The notes: generated by a model not told the origin, from the letters alone. Shown: positions 1-12,730, counted from the stretch's first letter. The stretch: 64,000 bases of DNA from Blastobasis lacticolella (GCA_905147135.1 LR990054.1:12499001-12563000), one strand, 5' to 3'. Made by a program: numbers and translations.

Positions 1-3000
1 AACGAGGTGCATAATGCATGTTATGACTCCTGCATGTTTCTTGGAGATCGTAACAAGTCTCGTGAGCCATTTAGCAATAGTATGGATAAACCAACGGATT
101 CCGAAAGGTTGGAAGATGGCGAACGATTGAGCAAGATGCCACTCGGTATGCTTACATTATTTCCTGTTATGGAGGTCACTAACCATAATCACGCACTACG
201 ATAGCTAATTAATGTCTATGTCCATCACATAATATAGCAATATGACTAACTCATATCTGGTTACCTAGGTTCTTGATGCGCTGGGTGGCCAGAGGTGATC
301 AACACTTTAAGAATAGTGTACGAGGTTTCTAGGAATGCCAAGAATTCCAAGAAGAAGGCTCGTTATCGTAATTGTCATTTTAATGGAACAATGAGGGTTT
401 CTGAATACTACGAATATACTTTTGTAGATAATATAATATGCACTTGTGTTACAGCATTTAACCTCTGCTTCTTGAAGTGATAACGCGGATCAACATGGAG
501 TAAGACATCAACCTCTGAAACCTCTGTGGGTATATGCAACAAGTAACAACCTATCTGGATGTGCAATTATAGTGATGAATTATATTATACGGAGTATTTT
601 TTAATTGTTTATAATATTCTTGTTATGATATCCATATTTTGTAACACCTACGAAGTAATACCTATAGAGTTTATTATAGGTACGTAATATGTGGATATAA
701 AATTTTATGGTCTGGATCAACACAACTCTTTCATCATGGGTGGTACGTGGTGCCTATTCATTTTCAATATGCGGGTGCAACCACAATCCGAAAGTGTATC
801 TAGAATGATACAGAAAACGACAATGAATAAGTCGCTCCTTTTTTTGCTAAGAAGTATTGCGAATGTATCTTAGACATTGCTTTTTATTGGCTTCCAATGC
901 ATGCAATTTTCGGTTATATGGTCACTTATCACTAGACCATATGAGATGGTGATTAATTGACTGACTAGCAAAAAAAAAGAAAATCAAAGGGCATATAAAA
1001 TGCGCCAAAAGTTTGCGATCCGTGATGCATACATGGCCTAGACCAGACACTCGACCACAAATACTAGGTATGTGGCATTGACACTAATATGGCCTGCTTT
1101 GCATACATTGACGAACTTATCACATTCATGGGTGCCTACACTACGGCATAATTTGTTTCTTTGGCACAAAGACAATAATATTACAAGTATAGCGTACTTA
1201 TTAGTAGAAGTAAACAACATTACTTTATTATCTTTAATAATATAATTATTATTCGCTAGTTCTGTGGTACGACGTATAGTATAATATTATGTGATACAAC
1301 GTATAATTTTTCAGGTTCGTTCTAATTAATAGGCCGTTATGGCTGTGTGGCGAGGCCTTCTGCCTTGTAGTCAGCGACCTCGATTTAAAACCCACTCAGA
1401 ACCCTTCCACCAACCAGCCAACCAACGAAAAAGTCAGTTGGTCCCACCTGATTTTTTTTCATGTCTATTTCGGTACAGATCACAAAGACCGCATCAGCTC
1501 CCCTTAAACTGCCGCTGATATCCTGGACAACGGTGACTACTCCAATAGGTGGACTATATGATAGTGTACCAGGCAATAATAAAATTTGTTCATGTAACAT
1601 GAGATAAATGCCTCGGTTATGTCAAAAAGGACTTTACTTACGCTTACGTTTGATAGCAATGTAGTAGTTATCATAGCCGATGTCGGTGCCCCTAAAGCGA
1701 AGTTATACTATATCAACAACAGCAATAGGTCAAGCAATAGGCACAAATCAACTTGTTAAGACTGATACACGTTTAGTTACACAAATACGTAGTAATATCA
1801 ATGAAATCGTTTTATCAAATTTCACTCATTTCTCTCATTCTGTCCGAATATTTGTGTCAATGAATCGATTGCACTTATCTCTTCATCACCTGGGTTTATC
1901 AAAGAGGTGTCAAACATAACGTGTGACCTAGTTCTTATCAATTTGATGTCTGTTTAAGTAGACCTACTTATTCACTCTATTGATATTTTGGGAGATTGGT
2001 ACTCCATTCTACCCGAATCACTTGTTTTATTATGACAATAGGTAGGTACATGATTTTCTTCTTTTTTATCTTACAAGGAAATTCTTGTATTCGTTCCATT
2101 TAAGACGATAAGTAGATGATGTTACATTATGTATGTTCTTAAGCCGTACTAAACCTATCAATGCCTGGGTCCGTCCGCGTTACGTTTGTTTCTGTACGCC
2201 TTATACTGTGTTGATAATCATAATAAAGCGGAGCATCTGACATTTTCGTTTTCATGTATATCCACGCAGACTTTAAAATTTAATTAGTTTGAACCAGTCA
2301 CCCGGGTCTTGATGTAAAATATCCTGCATTTTTCAATTAGATTCTAAATAAACGATGCTTTGCAATCGTCATAGGATTATCGAAGTCTTCTAATTTTTCT
2401 ATCATTATATACAATTCTGTTCAAGCTGTAACATGGGAGCAAGATGCGAGTATTACAGTACATACTTCCACAAACTGTACAACACGCCATTGTAATACTT
2501 ACAAAGTAACGTTTTACGTACACACGTCCGCGTGTGACAATATTATTACGGGTGTATTATAATATTTTTTTATTATGTTGCAAATAAACGGCGTAAATAT
2601 TGAAAACACGGCTGGTGGACCACCCAATACGTGATTGTTGTAAACAGATGTTATGTTTTAGCAATAAAATTAATGATATCGTATAACTGTCTGTTTGTCA
2701 GAGGCACTTGTAGGGCAGTGTCTCAAATTGTTGTTTTGATTTATCTAGTTGGGACAGTAGTGACGTGGATTTCACTATTGCAGCTAAATAGAGCGACATT
2801 TTAGCTGCTTATGCAATTTATAAGTAAGTTGTGTACTGGAAGTCGGACCTATATAGTCGTGATTGAGCCAAACTCAATATATTGTACCAACCAACGTATT
2901 GACCGTTTTTGTGAAGAAGTCTATAAAAATAATAATAATATTAGTACAAATTCTATCTCAGTCCACAACAAGAAGCAGCTGACGGTGCCTACTTGATATT

Positions 3001-4685
3001 TTTTGCCCACCTCTTTCATACGGCATCCGACAAGAGCCATCGAAACTATTCAACGAAAAACTCATAAAGCCTATTTTTAACCTCCAACAATAATAAATAA
3101 ACCTCTCGAATCATTCAAATACGTCAAAACGAAGATCTTAATAAAACGCTGTGTCGATATTTTAAATCTCTTTAAATGTTTTAGAATCGACCACTCAAAT
3201 CGCTTCCAGTTTATGATTATAGTGTTTTTATGAGGGTGCGTGTGGTATACCAGATTTTTTGCGACATGCCTTTTCATTATTATGTTTTCAAAGTATAACA
3301 ACATAATTTGGAGGCGCCTCACCACCAACATCGTCGATTGATTCCATATAATCTTCGTCCCACCCAAATTCTTAATGGAATGCCCTAAAAAACGAACTCG
3401 GGTTGAAAATTTGCGGAAGATGTTTCAAAAAAAGTGAGCGGTAAATATTACTGTTTTACTTTCAAACTGAGCGATCGATTGGAGTTAAAGCTTCCGTTAC
3501 TTAAACATTTTTTGTGGCCATAACTTTTCTAACTCCTTCTGAGTAATTAAATTTCGTTATCAGCACTTTTGAATCTAATTTTAATTAAAAAGCGTCACAT
3601 ATTTCACGTAGCATTCGGTAGGGGCGGGGCGCCGTGGAAATACTCTTGTAACAAAAATAAGAAGGCCTCAGCTGCGTTAGGAGTTACTCATGAAACTGAT
3701 AATGATACAGATCAAGAGATACTGGCTACGCAGTATTAAATCGTTAAATTTAATATTGGCCCTGTAGTTTCTTTTATTGCCTCACAACTAACGCGTATGC
3801 CAACACGGTCGCGTGATTAAAATTTCTTTTTTGTTTTCAACAAATAAATGTTTGTTCTCACGCGATTATTGTTCATATTGGATTAACGCATCCCTGTGGA
3901 TGGTGTTGTTCGTAAAGGGCGCAGTCAGTCGATAAATGTAACTGAATTATTGGTAAAGCTGGATGTTTTGTGGGGAGATGCGCAAAGGAATTCGATTTGA
4001 TTTGACCCAATTCTCGCACCCTCCGCAGAATTTGATACACCATGCAAGGCAAGCAATCCATTTTGTTTGTGTCATGGTAAAATACGATCTTGGCGTGTTT
4101 ATTGGGTCGCCTAGTAATCATGATGTTTCACTTTGTTTTGTAGCGTAAATACAATGGGAAATAGGCTCCAATGACCGCAATAGGAAAAAGGAACGCAACG
4201 AAATTGGTTTAGCCATAAAACATATTTTGTACGATATCATAACCTCCTTGTTCATAGGCTAAAATATTTATTCAGAAAAGGTTTTTGTGGGATTCCAAAG
4301 AGACAAAGACTATTCAAAATCATAATAGTTACTATTTAAAATGTATGAACGATTTGTCGTCGTGAAAGGACCGGTGATAATTCCTAAGCAAACGACAATG
4401 CTTATATTTTCGCAAAATAAAAGAACGAAAGGTGAAAGTACTGCCTACCTAACATTTATTTGCACAAGTGACGACTGTTAAAACTCTTGCTTTGCAAATA
4501 TTGAGTAATTTGATGGTAAAAGCGTAATGTAAGCATAATGGAATAACGTTTTTGCAAGTTCCTATGATTTCACTGACTTCTTCGGAAGAAATGTTTTCGG
4601 CGGTAACACCCCATGGATCGCGTTATGCACATATATTTTATAGTAGTCAGTGACAAATAGTCTCTGCCTACCCCTGTGAGTGTGC
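1..4685. other. Non-coding stretch, nothing recognised
   Basis: AT-rich sequence with only short reading frames (at most 96 codons), none with a recognisable domain or convincing codon pattern. A sequence near 1330-1400 has a weak tRNA-like feel but no clean B box, so I do not call it. No LINE, SINE or MITE signature was recognised here. Confidence 0.5.
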
Positions 4686-4689
4686 ATGT

Positions 4690-4918
4690 ATGTATGTATG
4701 CCAGTGCCAAACGAGCAGACAGCGGAGCTGCTGGTAAGCGATAACTGTCGCCCATAACATGTACGACTAATGCAGTTAAGCATTCATTTTTTTTTATCGG
4801 TAGCACACGATTCAATTGATTGGAAGTGGTCATCGTCTCCAGAACCTCTGCAACCTTGGGCGCTGATGCGGTACTGGAGTTTGGACTACCCGTATTCATG
4901 GCTTTGTAGTGCAATGGA
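4690..4918 (-). repeat. Decayed LINE 3'-end fragment (antisense)
   Basis: The stretch 'ggtaagcgataactgtcgcc' resembles the CCATCAGGTGACC/CCGTCGCCCATAG block seen at the 3' end of Jockey/CR1-type LINEs in moths and butterflies, here in antisense. A second part, near 4828-4880, aligns by eye with the antisense LINE copy at 27860-27920: both carry a CTCTGCAACCT-like core followed by a GATGCGGT block. It is strongly decayed and interrupted by a T-run. The minus-strand reading frames across it (114 and 73 codons) are not intact proteins. Confidence 0.45.
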
Positions 4919-5579
4919 ATGACTTCGGGATCATTATTAGTAGGGAGATTTTTTGTTAAGATAAGGAAAATAAGTTATATGACAAAGGTAGAGAGGGGTT
5001 CTTCTTTCGTAGGTATGAAGATAAATTGTAAAGCTTTCCACATGCAGATACCATCAGTGGTACCTATAGATAATAATTGATACGACCATCAATATCATTG
5101 GTAGTTTTTACTCTATTATTTATTGAACACACGATATAGCTGCTTTTTGTTTCCAAAGTTGAAAGAACCATAGGAACTTTTTTGTAACTTGTATAAACAC
5201 TCAGGTAAAAAGGCTAAAACATTTGAATGACTGTCTGAGTGGTAATACGTCCATAGTAATTTTTAAACCAACATCTGAATGTAGTTTCCTTTGAAATGGC
5301 ACTTCACAGGAGTGTTTGATTTGGGTGTATTCGCTGATTATTTAGATATACACAGTGGGTTGAGGTGTTATCAATTCCTTTGGACATTACTGGTGAAAGT
5401 AAAAGCCTGTATTATTATAACGTCTCAGCTATGTGTTACGTTTCGCAGCGACGTAAAAGATTATATTGCTTCACTAACTCAGATTTTATCATTGTAAATA
5501 TATTTTCATAATGTAATAATTTTTTTTTAACATTATTTCGTTTTGCTTTTTTATACATTCATTAGAATTAATATGTAAC
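4919..5579. other. Non-coding stretch, nothing recognised
   Basis: AT-rich, with a 68-codon plus-strand frame at 5291-5497 that shows no recognisable motif. No repeat signature was seen. Confidence 0.4.
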
Positions 5580-5722
5580 CATGATCCAATATGGCCTGGT
5601 TTCCCTGGTAACGGAACCACGGAGGTCAGACGGTAGTTGCTTCACTGTAATTATCTGATCTGCCAAATACTGGATCATGGTCAAAACCGGGACAATAACG
5701 CCAAGATGATGATAATGATACT
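5580..5722 (+). repeat. SINE-A, 3' body fragment
   Basis: This is a headless copy of the SINE family described at 12731. It begins at the 'accatgatccaat' block, runs through 'cacggaggtcagacgg' and 'atctgatctgccaaat', and ends in 'acgccaagatgatgataatg', the family's simple-repeat tail. The short region around 'ggtcaaaaccgggacaataa' lacks the usual CCTCGTGCGCGAGAGC block, so there is an internal deletion. It lies only about 260 bp upstream of a second copy in the same orientation. Confidence 0.8.
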
Positions 5723-5979
5723 CAATTAAGATGTTGGCAGTTACTTAATTGAAATAAAATACCTGTATAAAACTTACTAACACTCATGTAGGTGGATATT
5801 CAAGTTGAAGCCGTACATTAGTAGAATCTAAATAGATTAAGTTTATGACTTTAGTCATAATAAAACAATTGGCACTCAGTGCTTTAATGTTGAAGTTGAT
5901 GAGGTATTGACGTTGCAAGTATATTTGTGTCGTACAGTTCTAGATCTTTTCAGGCAGGTATTTATCGCCATATCACGAG

Positions 5980-6240
5980 TGTCGGTGGCCGAGTGGTTAA
6001 GGTATCCGACTCGTAAGCGAGAGGTACCGGGTTCGAATCGTAGTGAGGCCATGTACGAATAACTCTTTTCTGTGTTATGTACATCAGTTGAATTCTAACC
6101 GATGCGCTTACGGTGAGAGAAAACTTCGTGATGAAACTTACACATTCAGTCAAATGTGTAACCATGACTCAATCTGATCAAATCTGTCTTCTAATCTCTG
6201 TGACTCATTTAACAGGGGAACCTGACCAGATTGACCAACG
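5980..6240 (+). repeat. SINE-A with tRNA-like head, rearranged 3' part
   Basis: The tRNA-like head is intact enough to show an A-box-like TGGCCGAGTGG and a B box GGTTCGAATC, the two parts of an internal RNA polymerase III promoter. The body follows with 'ctcttttctgtgttatgtac' and 'ccgatgcgcttacggtgaga'. After 'accatgactcaatctgatca' the sequence turns into the opposite strand of the same body ('aacaggggaacctgaccaga', 6213-6232). The copy is therefore a head-to-head chimera of a plus-strand SINE and a short inverted piece, not a simple truncation. Confidence 0.8.
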
Positions 6241-6884
6241 CTCTTAAATTTACCTACAATGCAAAAAAATTACCTTCGTAATTGTTTTCAATTTCGACTA
6301 TGACATTAAGAATCCAAGGAGAAGAAGTTGTCAGACTTTGACCCAAACTCTTAGCCTACAAGAACTCACTGCCCCATACTTTCACTACTTTAAAATTTCA
6401 ATTCTAGAACTGTTTCAGCAGTGTACTGCCTCGTTTGCAACTAGCTTCGCGGGCGCCGCGTCGCGCGTACAAACGTAACTCCGTATTATCGCTGGACTCT
6501 ACTCTACCTGTGGCAATGGTCGTTGACCCTTCAAGTATTGACATATTCCTATAGTTTCTCACGTCGCACGGGACTGCAAGCAAGCACTCGCAGTCCCGGC
6601 TACTGCCTGGAACGCGGCTAGTAGGTAATTCCAGTGTGTTTACAACAGTAAGCGCAGAGTTCGCTGACACGTTGCCATCTCGAAGTTTCAGGAATGTTTA
6701 GCCATAAATTTGTGCCTGTATTTAGCTAAGATACTAGTTTTTACAAATTTATAATTGAATTACTTGTGTTACGACATAGCGAAGCAAGAAGAAATCTAAA
6801 GCTTTATTATATAGTCACCATATCTGTAGCTGCTTAAGTACCCAAACATCTTTGAAAATTTGATTGAGATATATTTAGAGTTCT

Positions 6885-7003
6885 CTTTTGCTTTACGCAT
6901 GGCCTACTAGTTGACTGGTAGATAAAGCCTTGATGGCTTTAAGTCCGCCAATTGTATTAGTTTTAGTGCAATAAAGTTTTTAAATAAATAAATAAAAATA
7001 AAT
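6885..7003 (+). repeat. LINE 3' end with (TAAA)n tail
   Basis: The segment 'actagttgactggtagataa' then 'gccttgatggctttaagtcc' and 'gcaataaagttt', followed by repeated TAAA units, is the 3' untranslated end of a non-LTR retrotransposon family common in lepidopteran genomes. The polyadenylation-like AATAAAG and the TAAA tail fix the plus orientation. No coding sequence remains upstream, so this is a 5'-truncated insertion. Confidence 0.65.
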
Positions 7004-7419
7004 ATCGATTTGTATTCGACAGTACCTACAAGAAATGTGCACTGCCTACAACTATCATTTTACTGACAAGCAATGAATAAAGAGTTTCAACTTCATCAAT
7101 ATTTCTCGTTAATTTTTAGATAACCATAAAGGAGAATTCTAAGAATTTGCTCATTATAAAACCAGATAATGTAAGAGACAAGGCACATAGTTATAACAAT
7201 TAGGTACACAAACGTTACTGCTAAGAAGATACTGTAGGATTTTTTTAGAATATTGAAGTACGTTACTGATAATATAATTTGGGCACTATTTAATCATTAA
7301 GGAATTCTCAAGATTATATAATTATGCGCAACTCGCAAGTCATGATTAAGATGTTTTAATTTTTTTTGATAAATGAGACAATAATTGGCACTGGATTTAG
7401 GTTATCTTATATTTGAGCC

Positions 7420-7800
7420 GTTTGGTGTGGAAACCTTTTAAGCCGTGGGGACCAGACGCACATACCCTATATAGGAAGATAGCCAAGCACCTGGTCGATG
7501 CATCACCAGAAGGCTGGCCTCTACTTCGGCCAGAGAATAAGCCTCACTATCCAGCGGGGTAATGCGACCAGTTTCCTTGGCACGATTATTGGGAATCTTA
7601 GGCAATTTTTTTTATCTTTATAGTTTAGTTTAGTGTATTTTTTTGCGTATACTTGTTACTAAAATTTTGTATTATTTAAATATTGTAAATATTTCTTTTA
7701 ATGTAGTATATATATTATAATTGTTACCTTGCTCATTGTATCTTTAACTATTCATAATACACTGTAAAATATACAGTGTTAGTTTAATGTATCTAGAATC
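7420..7800 (+). pseudogene. LINE reverse-transcriptase C-terminal fragment plus 3' UTR
   Basis: Plus-strand translation from about 7435 reads KPWGPDAHTLYRKIAKHLVD. One frame over, it reads LYFGQRISLTIQRGNATSFL. Together these resemble the C-terminal 'KPWGP...FLxQRISxAIQRGNAxSxLGT' region that I associate with an invertebrate non-LTR retrotransposon pol protein. The switch of frame near 7520 shows a frameshift, and the rest of the protein is absent. Downstream, T/A-rich sequence (7600-7800, with 'tttatagtttagtttagtgt') fits the element's 3' UTR. The clade (Jockey, CR1, RTE or other) cannot be fixed from this piece. Confidence 0.6.
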
Positions 7801-8224
7801 TACGCATATTGCGCACAAAGTCCATTAAAGTTTCGTTAAATAGTAATTCTGTACCTAAGAATTAGGTAAATAGCCGAATAGGTTATTTAGATGTGGTGAC
7901 TTCATTGAATTACTGTTCTGTTTCGACTTTTGGAATGCGAAAAAGAAATTCATTAACGAAATCATGGTCCTTAACAAAAACAATTTTACATATTTTAAAA
8001 CAAGACAAAAAGCACAAAGTACAAATATGAAAGGCGGTCCCCCATACATGGATTTCATTTACAAACTAAGAACTTAGAACAAGGAATTGCTCTTAAAAAT
8101 ATTTAGTTTTTCCCCCTCTTTCTTAAAGAGATTTGCCGTGCTCCGGCACATGAACATACTACATGCCTGCTCTCCTAAAAGATTAAAATACATAAGAAAA
8201 ATAAGGTTCAACTTACGCTGATCG

Positions 8225-8640
8225 TTTCCTTGCGAGCGCGCCATGACGTTCCCGTTTTTTTGCACGTTGACGTACATATGCGAGCACTGGTTGTAGAGAC
8301 GAACCGACCGGACCTTCGATGGTACCGCACCGCAGATTACCACCTGGGGACAACGGACCAAATACACCATCAATTCCAATCCAATGGTAGAAATATGTCA
8401 AGCCTGAGGAGTTTGCCTGGGTGAGTATCACCGCCTTATGTGTTTCTGTCGCCAAGCAACAATTATTGTGTTCCAGCTTGAAGAATGGGGTAGACCTGCG
8501 TAATTACAGGTATGCCTGAGGTTCTGTAGATTTACCATCTATCTACATTTGCATGTTACATGAAACTTCAGTGCATGAAACGTAGATGTTATGGGCGACA
8601 GATACCGCTTTCCATAAGCTTGTGTCAGATTATCATCCAT
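8225..8640 (+). repeat. Unclassified retroelement-like repeat
   Basis: The part from about 8415 ('gtgagtatcaccgccttatg', 'aacaattattgtgttccagc', 'cctgcgtaattacaggtatg', ending 'gttatgggcgacagata') matches the layout of a familiar lepidopteran dispersed repeat whose 3' end carries a GTGTTCCGGTTTGAAGG...GTAATTACAGG block. Upstream (8225-8400) is less AT-rich and gives overlapping 60-100-codon frames on both strands, which I read as part of the same decayed element. There is no identifiable protein domain. Confidence 0.4.
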
Positions 8641-9965
8641 AGGCCCTAAGAGTGTTTATAGACCTAGTGGTATAAAAATAATTATCACTTTTATATATTT
8701 AGGTAAAAGAGATATGTCTTAAACATAGTTTGTGTAAATTTACCATCGTCGACATAAATATTGAGGTAAATGAGATTATAAGCGTAGATTGTGGTCTGTA
8801 CATGTTACTGTAGGATATAGGCGCAGTGTATATGTTGTACAGTGTATCATCTCTGTCAGCTGAACAACGTCATAGCGGAACTAAGTTCACCCAAAGAACT
8901 GGCCATAAAAATGGAAGCGTATAATCATGGAGTTATATATGTCCATGGCCATGCACAACAAACAAAGATAACGACAGCGAATAAAGTTCTATAATCTCTT
9001 AAGTAAGTATATATTTTGGCCCTGGGTATTTAGCATTCATATGCTACTTGGCTCGTCAAAGTCAAGGATCATAAGCATTACATGAAAAGCAAATTATGTA
9101 TGCATCTAAACTACACCTACGTTACGAGGATTCGTAGGCAGCCAAGGTTTATGTTTACTACTATAGTGTAGTAAAACTGAAATGATCATCTCGTTTAAAC
9201 ACCGCTTTGTCTAACACCGGCCAGTAAATTGAACACCTGTTTGTTTCGTGAACATAAATTTATTAATCGATATTGATGGTTGTATGAAATATATACCTAT
9301 TGTTGTACGCTGTTTTACTCTCATATTCTCTATACTAGGTATAACACGTTGCACGCCAGGTGTGCAAAAATGATATCCAAATAAAATATTTTCTATTGTT
9401 CAGCTGAAAAAAGTTCTAAAATGAAAATGTCCAGATGGAACCGGCAAATGCAGCAGATGAAGAGTACAACGACGAAATTTCCGCGATTATAAAAATCTGT
9501 TTAATTCTGACATATTAAATAAGGCATATATGATAAAATATGACCCCAAAACACTTCCTTGAAAATATTACACTCATTTTTAATACCAACTACATGAGTT
9601 ATACGAACAATTATTAAAGGCATCCATCACACTGCAGTAGGAGCAAACTTACGTACAATGTACAGCAATGACTGTACATAACACACTTGATTGATAGTTT
9701 ATAGTAGCACCAGCTGATATATTATAGCGTGCTACACGTCACAGAATATTGAAACAGTTGTAACATCGAACAGACATGACGAATTGGAAGTATACAATAT
9801 CAATAGTCGTATAAAATTCACGTTTGATCATAAAAACGAATGATTGGCAACTAAATGAGTATAGCAGAATTAATCGAGACCTGTCGGGATATAAACCAAC
9901 TTATTTTGGATAATTTATTAAGGGTTGAATCCAACTTAAAAGTAATAAAATATTGCTGTCGCGTA
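8641..9965. other. Non-coding stretch, nothing recognised
   Basis: AT-rich, with no reading frame of 60 codons and no repeat signature that I recognise. Confidence 0.45.
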
Positions 9966-9969
9966 AGTA

Positions 9970-10095
9970 CAGATATTGATCATCATCATACCACAAGACG
10001 TTTACTATACTGAACAAAGGCATCCCCCTAGGCTTGCACTGTGTTGGTCATTGTACCAGCTGCAACTGTCCATTCACCTTGCGGTACATCCTAAA
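9970..10095 (-). repeat. Degenerate RTE-type LINE 3' end (antisense)
   Basis: It starts with 'gatcatcatcatacc' and continues 'agacgtttactatactgaac' then 'aaaggcatccccc'. This is a worn version of the ATCATCATCA...GACGTCCACTGCTG...AGGCCTCCCCCA block that ends RTE-like LINEs in Lepidoptera when read in antisense. The better copy at 15985-16255 shows the same start. Only the terminal part is present. Confidence 0.45.
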
Positions 10096-11155
10096 TAGTT
10101 GACATAAACTATTTGACTATACAGATTAATATTCTTACGAGGTACATATCGGTAGTTTTACTACAGTATAACCTATACGACAGAAAAAGTCGGAAATTCA
10201 GCTAAGAACAATCTAGATTAAACTGGCTTTTGAATAGAGAAAACCTCATCCAATGCCACAGATACAGAGGGGTCTTACACCCATAACAACAGTCTTTTTT
10301 CGTCTGGAGTTTAAAGTAAAGTGAATACCGTAGAAGAGGTCAATAATTTCTTTTTCATAAAGTGACACAACAATACAATTGACTTTTGCGTGAAACTGCG
10401 GGTACCTACATACCACATCCCCGTAGTGCGAATTACTCTACTGGTGTTGTCGACTCCAAAGTAGAAAGAAACCACTATCGAGATGGCGATCTCATTCTGA
10501 CTGTTGCAAAAACTCGTAGAGAATCTTTACTCGTAGCAAATTTCCTTTAGCTACACGGATTTGCGATTGGCCACACCAAATCGCTTTATCGTAGGTTTTT
10601 ACGCCTGTGCTCTGTTATGTGTGTAAGTTTGTACGTAATAATCTCTCTCACTGCTAATGAAATTCAACTCGATATTCACCAGATCATGGGCTTCAATCTA
10701 GAATTGTAAACAAACTGAGACAGAGTAAACAAATCCTAATTGGTTCAAGGTTTCAAACAAAACTTTCAAGGTTGAGTATGCTCCCTTGATCCTTCTTAAT
10801 AATTAATTTAGTTGGTAATACAAAGTTATTCCTAATTGAGAAAGGCTTCTTTTCCTTCGCAATTGTAATAATAAAAAAATTGGAAAAAAAAAAATCTCGG
10901 TGGCGTTGAAGACTCCGCGGGAAAATAGCTAGTTCATGAGCATACATCTCGTATATATAATAGTATACTCTTATATCTGTATATTATGTGTGTTATTTCA
11001 TATATACCCCGTTTCATGCTTTATTTAGACAATATGTTACGGTAGACCATAGATTAACTTAAGTACTTAAGTTACCTAATTACGTAGTTTTGTATTCTAA
11101 TTACTTAGTTTTTACAATAACTGTAAACTCCATTATTCCGGTTGGGTTGAATATG
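10096..11155. other. Non-coding stretch, nothing recognised
   Basis: AT-rich sequence with one 64-codon minus-strand frame (10753-10947) without recognisable motifs. An A/T-rich tail just before 11157 belongs to the adjoining SINE-B. Confidence 0.4.
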
Positions 11156-11156
11156 T

Positions 11157-11388
11157 TATAAATAAATAAAAATAAATATGCTTAGACAATTCACACAGCG
11201 CCTTCTAGCCGCAAAGTAAGCAAAGTTTGTGTTATGGGTGGAAGAAACCTGATAAACTTCTTAATTTTTTTTTAGATACATACTGTTTTATATACATATA
11301 ACACCCAAACCCATAATTTCAATTTCTGTCCGGCCGCGAATCGAGCACGGGCAGACCGGCATTTTGACTAACTGAACCACTCAGGTCA
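11157..11388 (-). repeat. SINE-B (tRNA-Gly-derived), complete but worn
   Basis: Read on the minus strand, it opens with the tRNA-like head (CTGAGTGGTTCAGT at 11371-11384, then a damaged B-box region) and passes through 'gaaattgaaattatgggttt'. It ends in the family's diagnostic block around GGCTAGAAGGCGCTGTGTGA, followed by an AATAAATAAAA-type tail. The family is described at 44395-44670. The head here has lost the clean GGTTCGATTCC B box. Confidence 0.75.
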
Positions 11389-11572
11389 GATATATAGAAA
11401 TAATTAAAATATAAAGAGTACAGAGTATAAAGGTAATCAAATCGCATTTATCGTACAAGAAACTGCTAAAGGACTACCATGCCTTTGGCAATTGAATCTA
11501 CAAAAAGGCATTACAACAAAATTACATCATTTTATTACTGGTTAATTGCCAATATTCGCTATATTAGTACTC

Positions 11573-11840
11573 ATAAAAAGTACACGTCATTGATTAAACC
11601 ATTCAAATACCTAGTTGTCAACTCCACCTTAGCAAAAGTTTTTAAAAAGGGAACTAAACGTGATTGTTTTTAAATATCAAGGTGTTGATCAAAGTAGAAA
11701 TGTGAGGTGAGATAAAAAGTATACGTCATTGATTAAACCATTCAAATACCCTAGTTGTCAGCTCCACCTAAGCAAAAGTTAAAAAAAAAGGAAGTAAACG
11801 TGATTGTTTTTAAATACCAAGGTGTTGATGAAAGTAGAAA
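11573..11840 (+). repeat. Tandem duplication, about 139-bp period
   Basis: Unit 1 (11573-11700) and unit 2 (11712-11840) share 'cattgattaaaccattcaaa', 'agcaaaagtt', 'aaacgtgattgtttttaaat' and 'aaggtgttgat'. Only scattered substitutions and one-base indels separate them. The units are head to tail with a spacer of about 11 bp. A 64-codon frame covers unit 1 but is not preserved in unit 2, so this is a non-coding duplication and not a duplicated gene. Confidence 0.85.
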
Positions 11841-12512
11841 TCCTCACACCTCTTACACGTGGGGTCCATATCAGTAAAACTATCGGTACAGCCATGTGTT
11901 GAATCGTTTAAATTAGTTTCCCAGCCAGTGTTTTCTCTCGGGCTTAATGGCGGTCAGGAGACACCTCATTATGCTGATATTGATCAATGTTGGATCTCCT
12001 GTGGCCTTTTGACCTTCACTAATGCTGATTTACATAATGTTTCTGCAAACCGTACTTGTGGGTGCCGTTAGTAGAACGTAGCGATTGCCATTTCAAGTCT
12101 GCGCTGATTTGGTCGGTTTTGTGGATGAGAACGTACGTTTGTGTCGTTTTCATTATATTAGTTTCATTCGAGTACGTACGTGCGATATTACACGTTCTAA
12201 TGAATTACGATATACCTATAATGAAATGACATTTAGATGCTTTCTTTATATTGTCCGTTTAGATAGTATGCTATGTTTGAAATATGGTATTCTACTTTTA
12301 CGAACAAAATACTATTCTTAGATATCTTTTTGCACATTTACATAAAGTGGTCTTGTAAAATAATGAAAACACTGTAGGTAGGTACCTAAGAATTTAATTT
12401 TAAATCAATACTGACAATTTGAAGTATTAATTATGTTACCTAATAAATGCTATAAAAATAAATATTTGTCCCACTGTACCGAAATTTTAATATCAAAGTA
12501 TTGAAGTATCAA

Positions 12513-12552
12513 AGTATCTCCATGAAATTGCCAACAATTTCATGGAGATACT
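12513..12552. repeat. Perfect 18-bp hairpin, 4-base loop
   Basis: AGTATCTCCATGAAATTG (12513-12530) is followed by the loop CCAA and then its exact reverse complement (12535-12552). There is no transposon-like sequence around it and no U-run as in a bacterial terminator. The origin is unknown. Confidence 0.9.
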
Positions 12553-12730
12553 AACATAGATCCACGAATATCACAAACGCAGCATTTTCTACAAGATGGA
12601 CCGACCCACAAATCGACGAAAACTGATATATACGGGTATCGCAAGAGCTATCGATGTTAGATTTCTGGGAAAGAACTAAGGGTATCACACATATTTACGA
12701 GTATTAAATAAACTATACACGCCGCTGGAG

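Noticed and set aside
1325..1400. A third tRNA-derived SINE head
   Set aside because: There is a weak resemblance only: no GGTTCGANTCC box and no second copy in the window.
3873..4148. Overlapping 82- and 61-codon frames on both strands as a gene or transposase piece
   Set aside because: I compared them mentally with mariner-type and LINE proteins and found no motif. Opposite-strand overlap is typical of chance frames.
4570..4914. 114-codon minus-strand frame
   Set aside because: It overlaps LINE 3' UTR-like sequence and a T-run and has no domain.
12513..12552. Rho-independent terminator
   Set aside because: A eukaryotic setting, no T-run after the stem and no gene upstream.
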